The notes below the pieces were generated by a model. It ran no database searches. It saw only the letters and a program-made list of their open reading frames with translations, and was not told the DNA's origin. Positions 44,374 to 52,399 of a stretch of 64,000 nucleotides of DNA are shown here, one piece after another. The position numbers and the translations under genes are program-made. This stretch comes from JAEUPI01 sp963814435 (GTDB taxonomy: Bacteria > Pseudomonadota > Gammaproteobacteria > Burkholderiales > Burkholderiaceae_C): positions 1 through 64,000 of the forward strand of contig CAWFCV010000013.1 of assembly GCA_963814435.1 (NCBI GenBank). Direction: 5' to 3'. Within the stretch, counting starts at the first letter, position 1. The number at the start of each line of letters is the position of its first letter.

Positions 44374-46367
44374 CCGAAGAAGCCGACCGCGACGCCGGTC
44401 AGCAGCACGAGGCCGACCGCAATCAGCGTGAAGCCCAGCACCTTCGAGGCCAGCGTCATCGGCGCCGACGGCGCATCGACGAGGTACTTCTGCAGTTCGC
44501 CCGACTGGGCCAGACGCTGATACTCGAGCGCGTGCTCGTGCTTGAAGTCCTCCAGGCTCAGCGTGCCGGTGAACATCACGACCTCGAGCGGGAACTTCTC
44601 CGGCCGGAAGTGGTTGTTGAAGAAGTGCACCGTGAACAGGAACACCACCGCGAGGAACGCCTCCTCGCCGTGGAAGATCGCCGCCACGTTGAACACCCAG
44701 CCCGGCAGGTAGGTGCCGGTGATGGTGGGCAGCCACATCATCAGGCCGCTGACGCCGATGATCGTGACGCCCCAGAACGGCGCCCAGTAGTCGAACTTCT
44801 CCCAGTACGTCCAGCGGTCGAACAGCGGGCGCGGGCCCCTGCCGACGAACCACTGGAACATGGCGACGATGTCTTTCATGTCCTGCCAATTCGGGATCAG
44901 CGAGTCGGGCCCGAACCAATTGAACGTCTTGCGGTTGCGCCACAGGCGCAGTGCCACGTAGACCAGGTGCCAGAAGAAGACGCCGGAGAAGATCACCGCG
45001 CAGGTGCGGTGGATCAGACCCGCCACCTTGGGGCCGCCGAGCGTCTGCATGATCCATGGCGCCCAGGCCGAGTCGGCATACAGCAGCGGCATGCCGGTCA
45101 GCGTGAGCAACATCAGGCTCACCGCGAAGGTCAGGTGCGCAGCGCGCCAGATCGCGCTGAAACGCCGCACGTGCTTGCCCTGCAGTTCGGCGGGTAGCGC
45201 GTCGATCTTGATGCGCGGCTGCGGCTTGGCTTGCTGGCGGTCCTTCACCTCACGGTAGAACCACAGCGCGGTGTGCAGCCAGAAGAAGGCGAACGTGCCC
45301 ACCAGCAGGCCGACCATCATGTTGAAGCCGATCCACACCTGCGGGAAACGTCCGAAATCGTCGGTGCGTGCGTGCGGCTGGAAGCTGACAAACCCGGCCG
45401 ACGCGAGCATGGCCTTCTTGCCGTTGTGGCACGCGCCGCAGGTTTCCAGGCGATTGTCGGCATGCACCTTGGATTCCGGGCTCTTGGTGGCCGCGATGCC
45501 ATGGCTGCCGTGGCAATCGAAGCACTTGGCGGTGTTGGCGTAGCCCAGCGTGTGGATCTGGCCGTGGTAGGTGGCCTTGTAGGTCTTGTAGCTTTCGGTA
45601 TGGCAGCCGCCGCAGTTCGCGGTGATGGCCACCTTGATCTGCGCCGCCGAGGTGCTGCCGACCGAGTGCGCGCTGTGGCAATCGGCGCAGACAGCCGCTT
45701 TGGGGTTGCCCTTGCCGAGCACCTGCTTGCCGTGCACCGAGTCGGTGTAGGTCTCCAGCTGCTCGGTATGGCACTTCTCGCCGCACATCGCGGGGACGCC
45801 AAGCCGCCACGCCGCATGCTCGGGGCTCTTTGCGGGCGGGTTGGCGAAGCTGTGGGTGTCGTGGCAGCCGTCGCAGGTGGCGTTGGCCTTGGACCGGTCT
45901 TCCTTGCTCGGGCGCGCATGGAAGGATTTGCGGTAGGCCTCGATGTTCTGCACGACGACGCCCAGTCGCGGCTTGGCCGAGGCCGTGTTGTCCTGCTGCG
46001 CCGCCGCCCAGAGCTTCTCGTGGCACTCGGCACAGCCGGTGGACTTGGCCGGCTTGGCCGCATCCTTCGCATGGCCGGCGCCGACGCTCGGGTTGTCGGT
46101 GATGCCGGTGTGACACGTCACGCACTGCATCTTCGCGTGAACCCCCTGACCGTACCGGTAGGCGGTGATCGCCACCAGCGGGCGCGCCTTGCCGTCGGGC
46201 CCCGGCACCTCGAGTTTGTGCGTCTTGCCGTCGTGGCAGACCAGGCAGCCGTCGTTGTCGAGCGCCGATGGAGCGGTTTGCGACCAGGCCGGCCCCGCGC
46301 CGAGCGCGGCCGCCAGCACGCACACACCGCCCGCGAGCAGTCTTCCCAGCCGCTGCATGAGGCGCAT
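44361..46367 (-). CDS. nonaheme cytochrome c / cytochrome b fusion, CbcL-like quinol oxidoreductase
   Basis: A 668-residue intact protein. A signal peptide (CVLAAALGAGPAWS) leads to a periplasmic domain with nine c-heme motifs: CLVCH, CVTCH, CAECH, CDGCH, CGEKCH (CX3CH), CADCH, CGGCH, CFDCH and CGACH. From residue 345 onward there are about five transmembrane helices of a FdnI/b561-like cytochrome b with candidate heme-b His (AAHLTFAVSLML, LIHRTCAVIFSGVFFWH, TVHFFNNHF). This order resembles Geobacter CbcL, an inner-membrane quinol oxidase for low-potential iron(III) respiration. It could feed MtrA directly or through the small cytochromes. AGGAGGG lies before the ATG. Confidence 0.9.
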   Translation of the reverse strand: MRLMQRLGRLLAGGVCVLAAALGAGPAWSQTAPSALDNDGCLVCHDGKTHKLEVPGPDGKARPLVAITAYRYGQGVHAKMQCVTCHTGITDNPSVGAGHAKDAAKPAKSTGCAECHEKLWAAAQQDNTASAKPRLGVVVQNIEAYRKSFHARPSKEDRSKANATCDGCHDTHSFANPPAKSPEHAAWRLGVPAMCGEKCHTEQLETYTDSVHGKQVLGKGNPKAAVCADCHSAHSVGSTSAAQIKVAITANCGGCHTESYKTYKATYHGQIHTLGYANTAKCFDCHGSHGIAATKSPESKVHADNRLETCGACHNGKKAMLASAGFVSFQPHARTDDFGRFPQVWIGFNMMVGLLVGTFAFFWLHTALWFYREVKDRQQAKPQPRIKIDALPAELQGKHVRRFSAIWRAAHLTFAVSLMLLTLTGMPLLYADSAWAPWIMQTLGGPKVAGLIHRTCAVIFSGVFFWHLVYVALRLWRNRKTFNWFGPDSLIPNWQDMKDIVAMFQWFVGRGPRPLFDRWTYWEKFDYWAPFWGVTIIGVSGLMMWLPTITGTYLPGWVFNVAAIFHGEEAFLAVVFLFTVHFFNNHFRPEKFPLEVVMFTGTLSLEDFKHEHALEYQRLAQSGELQKYLVDAPSAPMTLASKVLGFTLIAVGLVLLTGVAVGFFGIGG

Positions 46368-46555
46368 GAACGCCCTCCTTGTTCTTCTGGACTCGGTGGT
46401 TGTCTCGCCTGCCTTCGTGGCCCGGCGTCAGACGGTCAAGTCTATGCGGCCGCGCGCGAAACCGGATCGGGGGCGTGGCGCCCACACGTCAACCGGCGGT
46501 CGCGAACCGCCGGCCACCCGTGGCATCGATCGCACCAAGCCCGCAGGCCAGCCCG

Positions 46556-46894
46556 TTACTGCGACAGGATCCAGGTCACCAGGTTCTTGAGCTCGGCGGC
46601 GTCCTTGGTCTTGATGGCCTTGTGTTCCTCTTCGCTGCCATCGTCGAGCTTGACCTTGGGCGAGGTGGTCAGATTCTTCGTTATCTTCTCTTCGCCATCG
46701 GCCTTGCCCTTGTACTTGGCGGCGATCTTCTTGAACGAGGGGCCCTTCTTTTCCTTGTCGACTGCGTGGCACTTGGTGCATTCGTTCTTCTTGGCGAGTG
46801 CCTGTGCGGCCTCCGCATCAACCGCCGCAATAGCGCCGGCGGAAAAGGCCATGGCAACGGCGGCCACGAGGCCGAGTGAGGAAAGCGTTCTCAT
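46556..46894 (-). CDS. small periplasmic monoheme c-type cytochrome (copy 1)
   Basis: A 112-residue class-I-like cytochrome. A signal peptide (LGLVAAVAMAFSAGAIA) is followed by the heme motif CTKCH at about residue 40 and a Lys-rich, highly charged body. ATG at 46894 is preferred; in-frame upstream Met residues would spoil the signal. It is similar over its whole length to the cytochrome at 48902-49237 (AQALxKKNxCxKCHA, KYKGKAD, EEHKAIK, WILS). It is probably a soluble carrier between the inner membrane and MtrA. An FNR-like box lies about 200 bp upstream. Confidence 0.92.
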   Translation of the reverse strand: MRTLSSLGLVAAVAMAFSAGAIAAVDAEAAQALAKKNECTKCHAVDKEKKGPSFKKIAAKYKGKADGEEKITKNLTTSPKVKLDDGSEEEHKAIKTKDAAELKNLVTWILSQ

Positions 46895-47093
46895 GAAGCG
46901 ACTCCGATGAAGTGGGTTGAGGAAAACTGGGAATCCAGATGGCGGGTCGGCCAGGCTGTACTTGATCAACGTTCTCGCATGCATTTGCGTGCACGCCAAT
47001 CAGCCGGCACCCCGATCGCAGTGAGTCAGTCTCTTGCTGTGCTCGAACATATTCTTCGCCGGGCTGAGGGTCAATGATGACTTCCGGCGTCTA

Positions 47094-47107
47094 CTGATCT
47101 TGGTCAA
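47094..47107. promoter_or_regulatory. degenerate FNR/Anr-like box near the minus-strand cytochrome genes
   Basis: CTGAT-CTTG-GTCAA matches TTGAT-N4-ATCAA at 8 of 10 positions and continues with TATC like the box at 37272. It lies between the zinc-ribbon gene and the monoheme cytochrome gene, about 200 bp before the latter's ATG. Confidence 0.5.
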
Positions 47108-47140
47108 TATCGCATGCTGGCGTGCCCCGCGCCCGCCGTC

Positions 47141-47389
47141 CTAAAGGTGCAGCAAAGGCGACAGGATGCCGCCCACGATGGTCCACGCCGTGTAGATCAC
47201 GATGACAGCCGGGACGGCGGCAAAGGCGGCCTTGATCAGGAAGATGAACATCGACACGAACTTCATGTCGAAGTTGAACACTTCCACCGGCACCGATCGG
47301 GTCGGGTCCAGGGGTATTGCTCCGCAGTGCGGGCAGCTGGCCGCCGTGTCGCTGATCTGGGCCTTGCATTCGAAACAGTCGATTAGCAC
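47141..47389 (-). CDS. zinc-ribbon single- or double-pass membrane protein
   Basis: An 82-residue protein. GTG at 47389 is chosen because AAAGGAGCTACC precedes it; an ATG at 47413 lacks a ribosome-binding site. The N-terminal ribbon is CFECKAQISDTAASCPHCG (four Cys), followed by hydrophobic segments (FVSMFIFLIKAAFAAVPAVIVIYTAW). Such proteins are widespread and uncharacterised. Its place inside a cytochrome cluster suggests a link to assembly or regulation, but this is inference. Confidence 0.8.
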   Translation of the reverse strand: MLIDCFECKAQISDTAASCPHCGAIPLDPTRSVPVEVFNFDMKFVSMFIFLIKAAFAAVPAVIVIYTAWTIVGGILSPLLHL

Positions 47390-47483
47390 GGTAGCTCCTT
47401 TCGCGTCGGTCATCCGGCGCCGGTCGGACCGAAGCATGGGGCGCGATTCTGCGGCCCCATGCTTGCCGACGCGCGCCGCAATC

Positions 47484-48086
47484 TCATTTCTTCGTGGCGG
47501 CGGCGGCGCTCAACTCCTGCGGCCCGGGACCGTTGGGCTCGGAGTGGGCGATGGCGAAGTGGCAGTCGATGCAGGTCAGCCCCTCGGCGCGCCCCTTGTC
47601 ATGCCGCCGATGCGCCTTTTCGCTTTGCTTCTCGGGATCCATTCTGGCCGAGTTGTGGCAATGGCGGCATTCGCGCGAGTCGTTTTCCTTCATGTAAACC
47701 CAGACCCGCTTCGCCAGCTCGTATCGCTTGGCCTCGAACTTCTCCTTGGTGTCGATCGAGCGGGTGACGAAGTGGCCCCAGTAGTCGGAAAACAAGCCCA
47801 GCTTGGCGGCATAGTTGGGCAGGTACTCGTGAGGAACGTGGCAGTCGTTGCAGGTGGCGCGCACGCCGGTGCGATTGGTGTCGTGGATCGTGCCCTTGTA
47901 CTCCGCCGCCATGTGCACGGTCATCTCGTGGCACGCGTTGGCGCAGAACTCCTCCGAATTCGCGTACACCATGAATGAGCCGACCGAGAAGAAGAACACC
48001 ATGCCGGCGATCAGACCGACACCGAGCACGACAATCGATCCGGGCCTGGACAGCCGTGCCCCGATGGTCTTCAGGAATTTGATCAT
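47484..48086 (-). CDS. NapC/NirT-family tetraheme cytochrome c (copy 1)
   Basis: A 200-residue membrane-anchored quinol dehydrogenase of the CymA/NapC/NrfH group. One N-terminal helix (IVVLGVGLIAGMVFFFSVGSFMVYA) anchors a periplasmic domain with CANACH (CX3CH), CNDCH, CRHCH and CIDCH hemes. CHEM next to heme 1 offers the usual Met near the quinol site. It likely hands quinol electrons to periplasmic cytochromes. ATG at 48086 has GGAGAAGG upstream. It lies 69 bp after a close paralogue. Confidence 0.93.
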   Translation of the reverse strand: MIKFLKTIGARLSRPGSIVVLGVGLIAGMVFFFSVGSFMVYANSEEFCANACHEMTVHMAAEYKGTIHDTNRTGVRATCNDCHVPHEYLPNYAAKLGLFSDYWGHFVTRSIDTKEKFEAKRYELAKRVWVYMKENDSRECRHCHNSARMDPEKQSEKAHRRHDKGRAEGLTCIDCHFAIAHSEPNGPGPQELSAAAATKK

Positions 48087-48155
48087 CTCGCCCTTCTCCT
48101 GCAGTGCGCGCGGCGCGGACCGGACTGCGTTGACATCACCACGACGGCAGGTGCA

Positions 48156-48779
48156 TCAGAAGATCGCACCCCTCGATATCAGGCTCCTGTCCACCTCCAT
48201 CTCCTGCGGCCCGGGCCCCCCCACGGGCTCGTTGTGGGCGATGGCGAAGTGGCAGTCGATGCAGGTCAGCTTCTCCTTGCGCGCCTTGGCGTGCCGCGCC
48301 TTGGCTTTGTCCGACTGCTTGTCGGAGTCCATCTTCGCCACGGTGTGGCAATGGCGGCATTCACGCGAGTCGTTGCCCTTCATGTAGGCCCAGACCCGCT
48401 CGGCCAGCACCTGGCGTTTGGCCTCGAACTTCTCTCGCGTGTCGATCGAGTGCGAGATGTAGTGGCCCCAGAGGTCGTTGACCGCGCCCATCTTGCGGAT
48501 GTACAGCGGTATCGGGGCGTTCGGCACATGGCAATCGGGGCAGGTGGCGCGAACGCCGGTGCGGTTCTTGTCGTGAATCGTGCCCTTGTATTCCATCGCC
48601 ACGTTGGTGGCCATCTCGTGGCAATTGGCGGCGCAGAACGCCTCCGAGCTGGTGTAGACCAGCGTCGTACCGGCCAGCGCGAGCATGCCGATGCCGGCGG
48701 CGAACCCGGCCAGCAACACGACGATGGCCTTCCTGCCTGCGCTCCACTTCCGCACCTTTGCAAGAATTCGACGAGGCAT
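48156..48779 (-). CDS. NapC/NirT-family tetraheme cytochrome c (copy 2)
   Basis: A 207-residue paralogue of the preceding gene, with an N-terminal membrane helix (AIVVLLAGFAAGIGMLALAGTTLVYT) and hemes CAANCH (CX3CH), CPDCH, CRHCH and CIDCH. Shared phrases include MEYKGTIHDKNRTGVRATC, SIDTREKFEAKR, NDSRECRHCH and LTCIDCHFAIAH. The family normally links the quinol pool to terminal reductases. Two tandem copies may serve different quinones (ubiquinol versus rhodoquinol) or partners; this is inference. Confidence 0.93.
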   Translation of the reverse strand: MPRRILAKVRKWSAGRKAIVVLLAGFAAGIGMLALAGTTLVYTSSEAFCAANCHEMATNVAMEYKGTIHDKNRTGVRATCPDCHVPNAPIPLYIRKMGAVNDLWGHYISHSIDTREKFEAKRQVLAERVWAYMKGNDSRECRHCHTVAKMDSDKQSDKAKARHAKARKEKLTCIDCHFAIAHNEPVGGPGPQEMEVDRSLISRGAIF

Positions 48780-48901
48780 TTGCCACTCCTTCTCAACAGG
48801 CGCACATCAGCACGCGGTTCGGCGTGAGACCTCAGGTGCGGTCAACATGGCCGGGCCAGCATCCGCGTCGGACGATGACCCGGCCGATTCCGCTCAGGCC
48901 G

Positions 48902-49237
48902 TCACAGCGACAGAATCCACTGGGCGGCATTACGAACCTCGGCCGGATCGCCAGCCTTGATCGCCTTGTGTTCTTCCTTCTTGCCGTCGATCTCGACCAT
49001 CGGCTTGCTGGTCATGTGCTTGATCAGCGTCTCTTCCGCGTCGGCCTTGCCCTTGTACTTCTTGGCGACCTCCTTGTACGGCGTGCCGTCCTTCTTCTTG
49101 TCGATCGCGTGGCACTTGAAGCAGTCGTTCTTCTTCATCAGTGCCTGGGCCGCGTCGGCATCGGGCGCCGCGTAGGCACCGCCTGATAAGGCCAAGGCGA
49201 GAGCGGCCGCGAGGCCCAGCGGGGAAAGCATGCGCAT
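48902..49237 (-). CDS. small periplasmic monoheme c-type cytochrome (copy 2)
   Basis: A 111-residue class-I-like cytochrome with signal peptide (LGLAAALALALSGGAYA) and CFKCH at about residue 39. It is strongly similar to the copy at 46556-46894, so the pair arose by duplication together with the NapC genes between them. It is the first gene of the minus-strand cytochrome set. It probably carries electrons in the periplasm. Confidence 0.92.
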   Translation of the reverse strand: MRMLSPLGLAAALALALSGGAYAAPDADAAQALMKKNDCFKCHAIDKKKDGTPYKEVAKKYKGKADAEETLIKHMTSKPMVEIDGKKEEHKAIKAGDPAEVRNAAQWILSL

Positions 49238-49552
49238 GACGAAACTCCAATCAAGTGGGTTGATGAATCGAGATCGGCAGCTGCCGTAGGCGACCGAACT
49301 GCCTCATGTTGAACGGTTTGGTGGGCGAGATCGTGCACTGCAAGCGCAACGGTCAGGCCGCAATCGTGTCTCCTAGCACCTGCGATGTTCCGCGACGGCC
49401 CAGGGTAAGCCGCCGGAATCTTCGCTTCTTGATACCGATCAACCTCTCGCGCGGGCGCCGCATCGGCGCCCGCGCAAGCGGGCAATTTGTGGGCGAAACG
49501 CAAAACGGTAGACTGCGCTCGGCCGTCACCCTGGCCGCTGGAGGCTGCGCCC
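49238..49552. other. divergent intergenic region with an 11-bp palindrome
   Basis: A 315-bp gap between the cytochrome gene (minus) and the HerA-like gene (plus). CGCGGGCGCCG and CGGCGCCCGCG form a perfect inverted repeat at 49450-49474 around CAT. There is no T-run, and the location between divergent starts argues against a terminator. No FNR-like box is visible here. Confidence 0.5.
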
Positions 49553-51117
49553 ATGCCCGACCCCATCCTCGTCGCCCAGCACGGCGATATCGAGTGCTTT
49601 CTACTGCCCGCGCTGGCCAACCGGCACGGGCTGATCACCGGCGCCACCGGCACCGGCAAGACGATCACGCTGCAGAGGCTGGCCGAGAGCCTGTCGCGCC
49701 TCGGCGTGCCGGTGTTCATGGCCGACGTGAAGGGCGATCTGTCGGGCATCACGCAGAAGGGCAAGTTGCCCGACAAGGTGGCCGCGATCATCAAGGAGCG
49801 CGGGCTGCCGGTGCCCACGCCGGCCAGCTGCCCGGCCACGCTGTGGGACGTCTACGGCGAGCAGGGCCACCCGGTGCGCGCGACCGTCTCCGACATGGGC
49901 CCGCTGCTGCTGGCGCGCATGCTGGCGCTCAACGAAACCCAGGCCGGCGTGCTGAACCTGGTGTTCAAGATCGCCGACGACAACGGGCTCGCGCTTCTGG
50001 ACATGAAAGACCTGCGCGCGATGCTGCAGTACGTGGGCGACAACGGCAGCCAGTTCACCACCGAGTACGGCAACGTCAGCGCGGCCAGCATCGGCGCGAT
50101 CCAGCGCGGCCTGATGCAGATCGAGGAGCAAGGCGGGACCAAGTTCTTCGGCGAGCCGATGCTCGACATCGGCGACTTCATGCAGACCGTGGACGGCCAG
50201 GGCGTCGTCAACGTGCTGGTGGCCGACAAGCTGCTCAACGCGCCGCGGCTGTACGCGACCTTCCTGCTGTGGATGCTGTCGGAGCTGTTCGAGGCGCTGC
50301 CCGAGGTGGGCGACCTGGACAAGCCGAAGCTCGTGTTCTTCTTCGACGAAGCGCACCTGCTGTTCAAGGATGCACCCAGCGCATTGATCGAGCGCATCGA
50401 GCTGGTGGTGCGCCTGGTGCGCAGCAAGGGCGTCGGCGTGTTCTTCGTGACGCAGAACCCGCTGGACGTGCCCGACAGCGTGCTCGCGCAACTGGGCAAT
50501 CGTGTGCAGCATGCGCTGCGCGCCTTCACGCCGCGCGACCAGAAGGCGGTGAAGTCCGCCGCCGACACGATGCGCCCGAACCCCAAGCTCGGCGACATGG
50601 CGCAGGCGATCACCGAGCTGGCGGTCGGCGAGGCGCTGGTGAGCTTCCTCGACTCGAAGGGCCGACCCAGCGTGACCGAGCGCGTCTTTGTGCTGCCGCC
50701 GGGCAGCCAGATCGGGCCGATCACGCCCGAGCAGCGCAAAGCGCTGATGGGCAGTTCGCTGGTCGCCGGCGTCTACGAGAAGACCGTCGACCGCGAATCG
50801 GCATACGAAAAGCTCAAGGGCCGCGCGGCGGCCAGCGGCACGCCAGCGCCCGGCAACGGCGGCGGCCGCACGATCGCCGACGAGGCCAACACGGCCACGC
50901 GCGGCGGCGCGGCACCGCCCGCCGACGCCGGCGCGGCGGCATGATGGGTGGCCTGAAGGACGTGCTGTTCGGCTCGACCGGACCGCGCGGCGGCAAGCAC
51001 GAAGGGCTGGCCGAGTCGGCGGCGCGCTCGGCGATGCGCTCGATCGGCTCCACCGTCGGCCGCGAGATCATCCGCGGCGTGCTCGGCAGCATCCTCGGCG
51101 GCGGCCGGCGGCGCTGA
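49553..51117 (+). CDS. HerA-like helicase domain protein, DUF853/YjgR family (frameshifted at the end)
   Basis: A soluble P-loop ATPase of about 520 residues. Walker A is GATGTGKT (about residue 30) and Walker B VFFFDEAHLLF. The YjgR-type phrases MADVKGDLSG, FVTQNPLDVPDSVLAQLGNRVQHALRAFTP and GEALVSFLD are present. Near 50935 the frame shifts, and the conserved tail (LFGSTGPRGGKHEGLAESAARSAMR and GVLGSILGGGRRR) ends at 51117. ATG at 49553 gives MPDPILVAQHG. The cellular role of YjgR is not established. Confidence 0.9.
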
Positions 51118-51194
51118 CGCTGCAGCTCGAACGCGGCGCAGCGTCGCTGCGACCCCAACATTGGCGTCGGCTCGACGCCCGCGAGGAGATCGGC

Positions 51195-51683
51195 ATGACG
51201 TGGTGGCGTTGGATCGGGGTCGTGGTGGTCGGCCTGCCGGTGGCCGTGCTCGCGGCCGGCCAGCTGGGGCTCTTGCGCGGCAAGGCGCCCGACGACCTGG
51301 GTGTGCGCGACGGCAAGCTGAAACGACCTTCGCTGACGCCCAACAGCGTCAGCAGCCAGGCCGATCTGCACGATGGCCACCCGATGCGCGACAACGCCCG
51401 CATCGCGCCACTGCCGGCCGCGGGCGGCGCGAAGGCCTCGATCGAACGCCTGCGCAAGCTGATCGAAGGCATGCCGGGCGCCACCGTGGTCGGGCAACGT
51501 GACGACTACCTGTACGCGCAGTTCGAATCGCGCCTGCTGCGCTTCGTCGATGACGCCGAGTTCTGGTACGACCCGGCGGCGCAGGTGATCCAGGTGCGGT
51601 CGGCCTCGCGCGTCGGGCGCAAGGACTTCGGCGTCAACCGCGCGCGCGTCGAGGCGCTGCGCGCGCGCCTGGCCGCCGGCTGA
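51195..51683 (+). CDS. DUF1499 family membrane-anchored protein
   Basis: A 162-residue protein with one N-terminal hydrophobic segment (WIGVVVVGLPVAVLAAGQLGLL). The DUF1499 core includes RPSLTPNSVSSQAD, a lipocalin-like middle and a C-terminal FVDDAEFWYDPAAQVIQVRSASRVGRKDFGVNRARVE block that is the family's best-known motif. The function is unknown. It is convergent with the next gene, with 3 bp between stops. Confidence 0.88.
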   Translation: MTWWRWIGVVVVGLPVAVLAAGQLGLLRGKAPDDLGVRDGKLKRPSLTPNSVSSQADLHDGHPMRDNARIAPLPAAGGAKASIERLRKLIEGMPGATVVGQRDDYLYAQFESRLLRFVDDAEFWYDPAAQVIQVRSASRVGRKDFGVNRARVEALRARLAAG

Positions 51684-51686
51684 GCG

Positions 51687-52388
51687 TCAGCGGACCGTGT
51701 AGCCGCGGCCTTCCAGGCAAGCCGTCTGTGCCCGCGCGTAATCGTTGCGCGGCGCTGTCGTGACAACCTGGCCGGTGGCCTGCGCACTCGGGTCGAAGCC
51801 GGTCTGGCTGACGGCCCAACGGTGGCACTCGTACTCGTCGCTCGCCTGCGTTTCGGCCGACTGGTTCATCTTCGGGTAGACGTAGACCCGCGACGACCCG
51901 CCGTCCGGAGCGCCGACGATCGGCGACGGCACCACCTCGTAGGCGCCATCGGGCCGCTCGCGGTAGTACACGCCGTTGGCATACAGGTACGCGATGCCAC
52001 CGATCGTCACCACGGTACGAAAGGTCGGCAGGTCGGTGACGATGACGCCGATCGGCGGCCGCGCGACCACGAAGGCGCTGCCGTACGGCGCGTACCACAC
52101 GCCATTGAAGTAGCCGTAGCGCACACCGCCCCAGGGCACGAAATGGGCGCGCGGCGGCAGCGTGTTCACCCGCCACCCCGACACCGGGTAGGCATGGCCG
52201 TGGCCGTGTGCGCCATCCCACCACTGCCCGCGCGGCACCGGCACCGGCGCGGGCCCACGGTGCCCGAGCCGCGGCGGGCCCAGGTGCTCGCCGCGTTCAT
52301 TGGCGGCGGCCGCAGGGCTGTTCACGGCAACCAGCGCCGACAGCACGGCCAGGCTCAGGCAGGCAACAAGACTCGATCGACGGCGCAT
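51687..52388 (-). CDS. exported DUF6515-like envelope protein
   Basis: A 233-residue exported protein with a signal peptide (LVACLSLAVLSALVAVNSPAAA). A His/Gly/Pro/Trp-rich stretch precedes a beta-rich middle (RYGYFNGVWYAPYGSAFVV, GVIVTDLPTF, GIAYLYANGVYYRER). The C-terminal 50 residues (YECHRWAVSQTGFDPS ... ACLEGRGYTVR) repeat the same tail motif as the next gene upstream (YECYRWAVGQSGVDPG ... ACMTGRGYRIG). This suggests a shared module and related function. The role is unknown. Confidence 0.82.
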   Translation of the reverse strand: MRRRSSLVACLSLAVLSALVAVNSPAAAANERGEHLGPPRLGHRGPAPVPVPRGQWWDGAHGHGHAYPVSGWRVNTLPPRAHFVPWGGVRYGYFNGVWYAPYGSAFVVARPPIGVIVTDLPTFRTVVTIGGIAYLYANGVYYRERPDGAYEVVPSPIVGAPDGGSSRVYVYPKMNQSAETQASDEYECHRWAVSQTGFDPSAQATGQVVTTAPRNDYARAQTACLEGRGYTVR

Positions 52389-52399
52389 GGGGATTCCTC

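Noticed and set aside
46964..46972. TTGATCAA as an FNR box upstream of the monoheme cytochrome
   Set aside because: The half-sites have no 4-bp spacer, which FNR-type binding requires.
49253..49267. ATCAAGTGGGTTGAT as an FNR box before the second monoheme cytochrome
   Set aside because: The half-sites are in the reverse (outward) order and the spacer is five bases.
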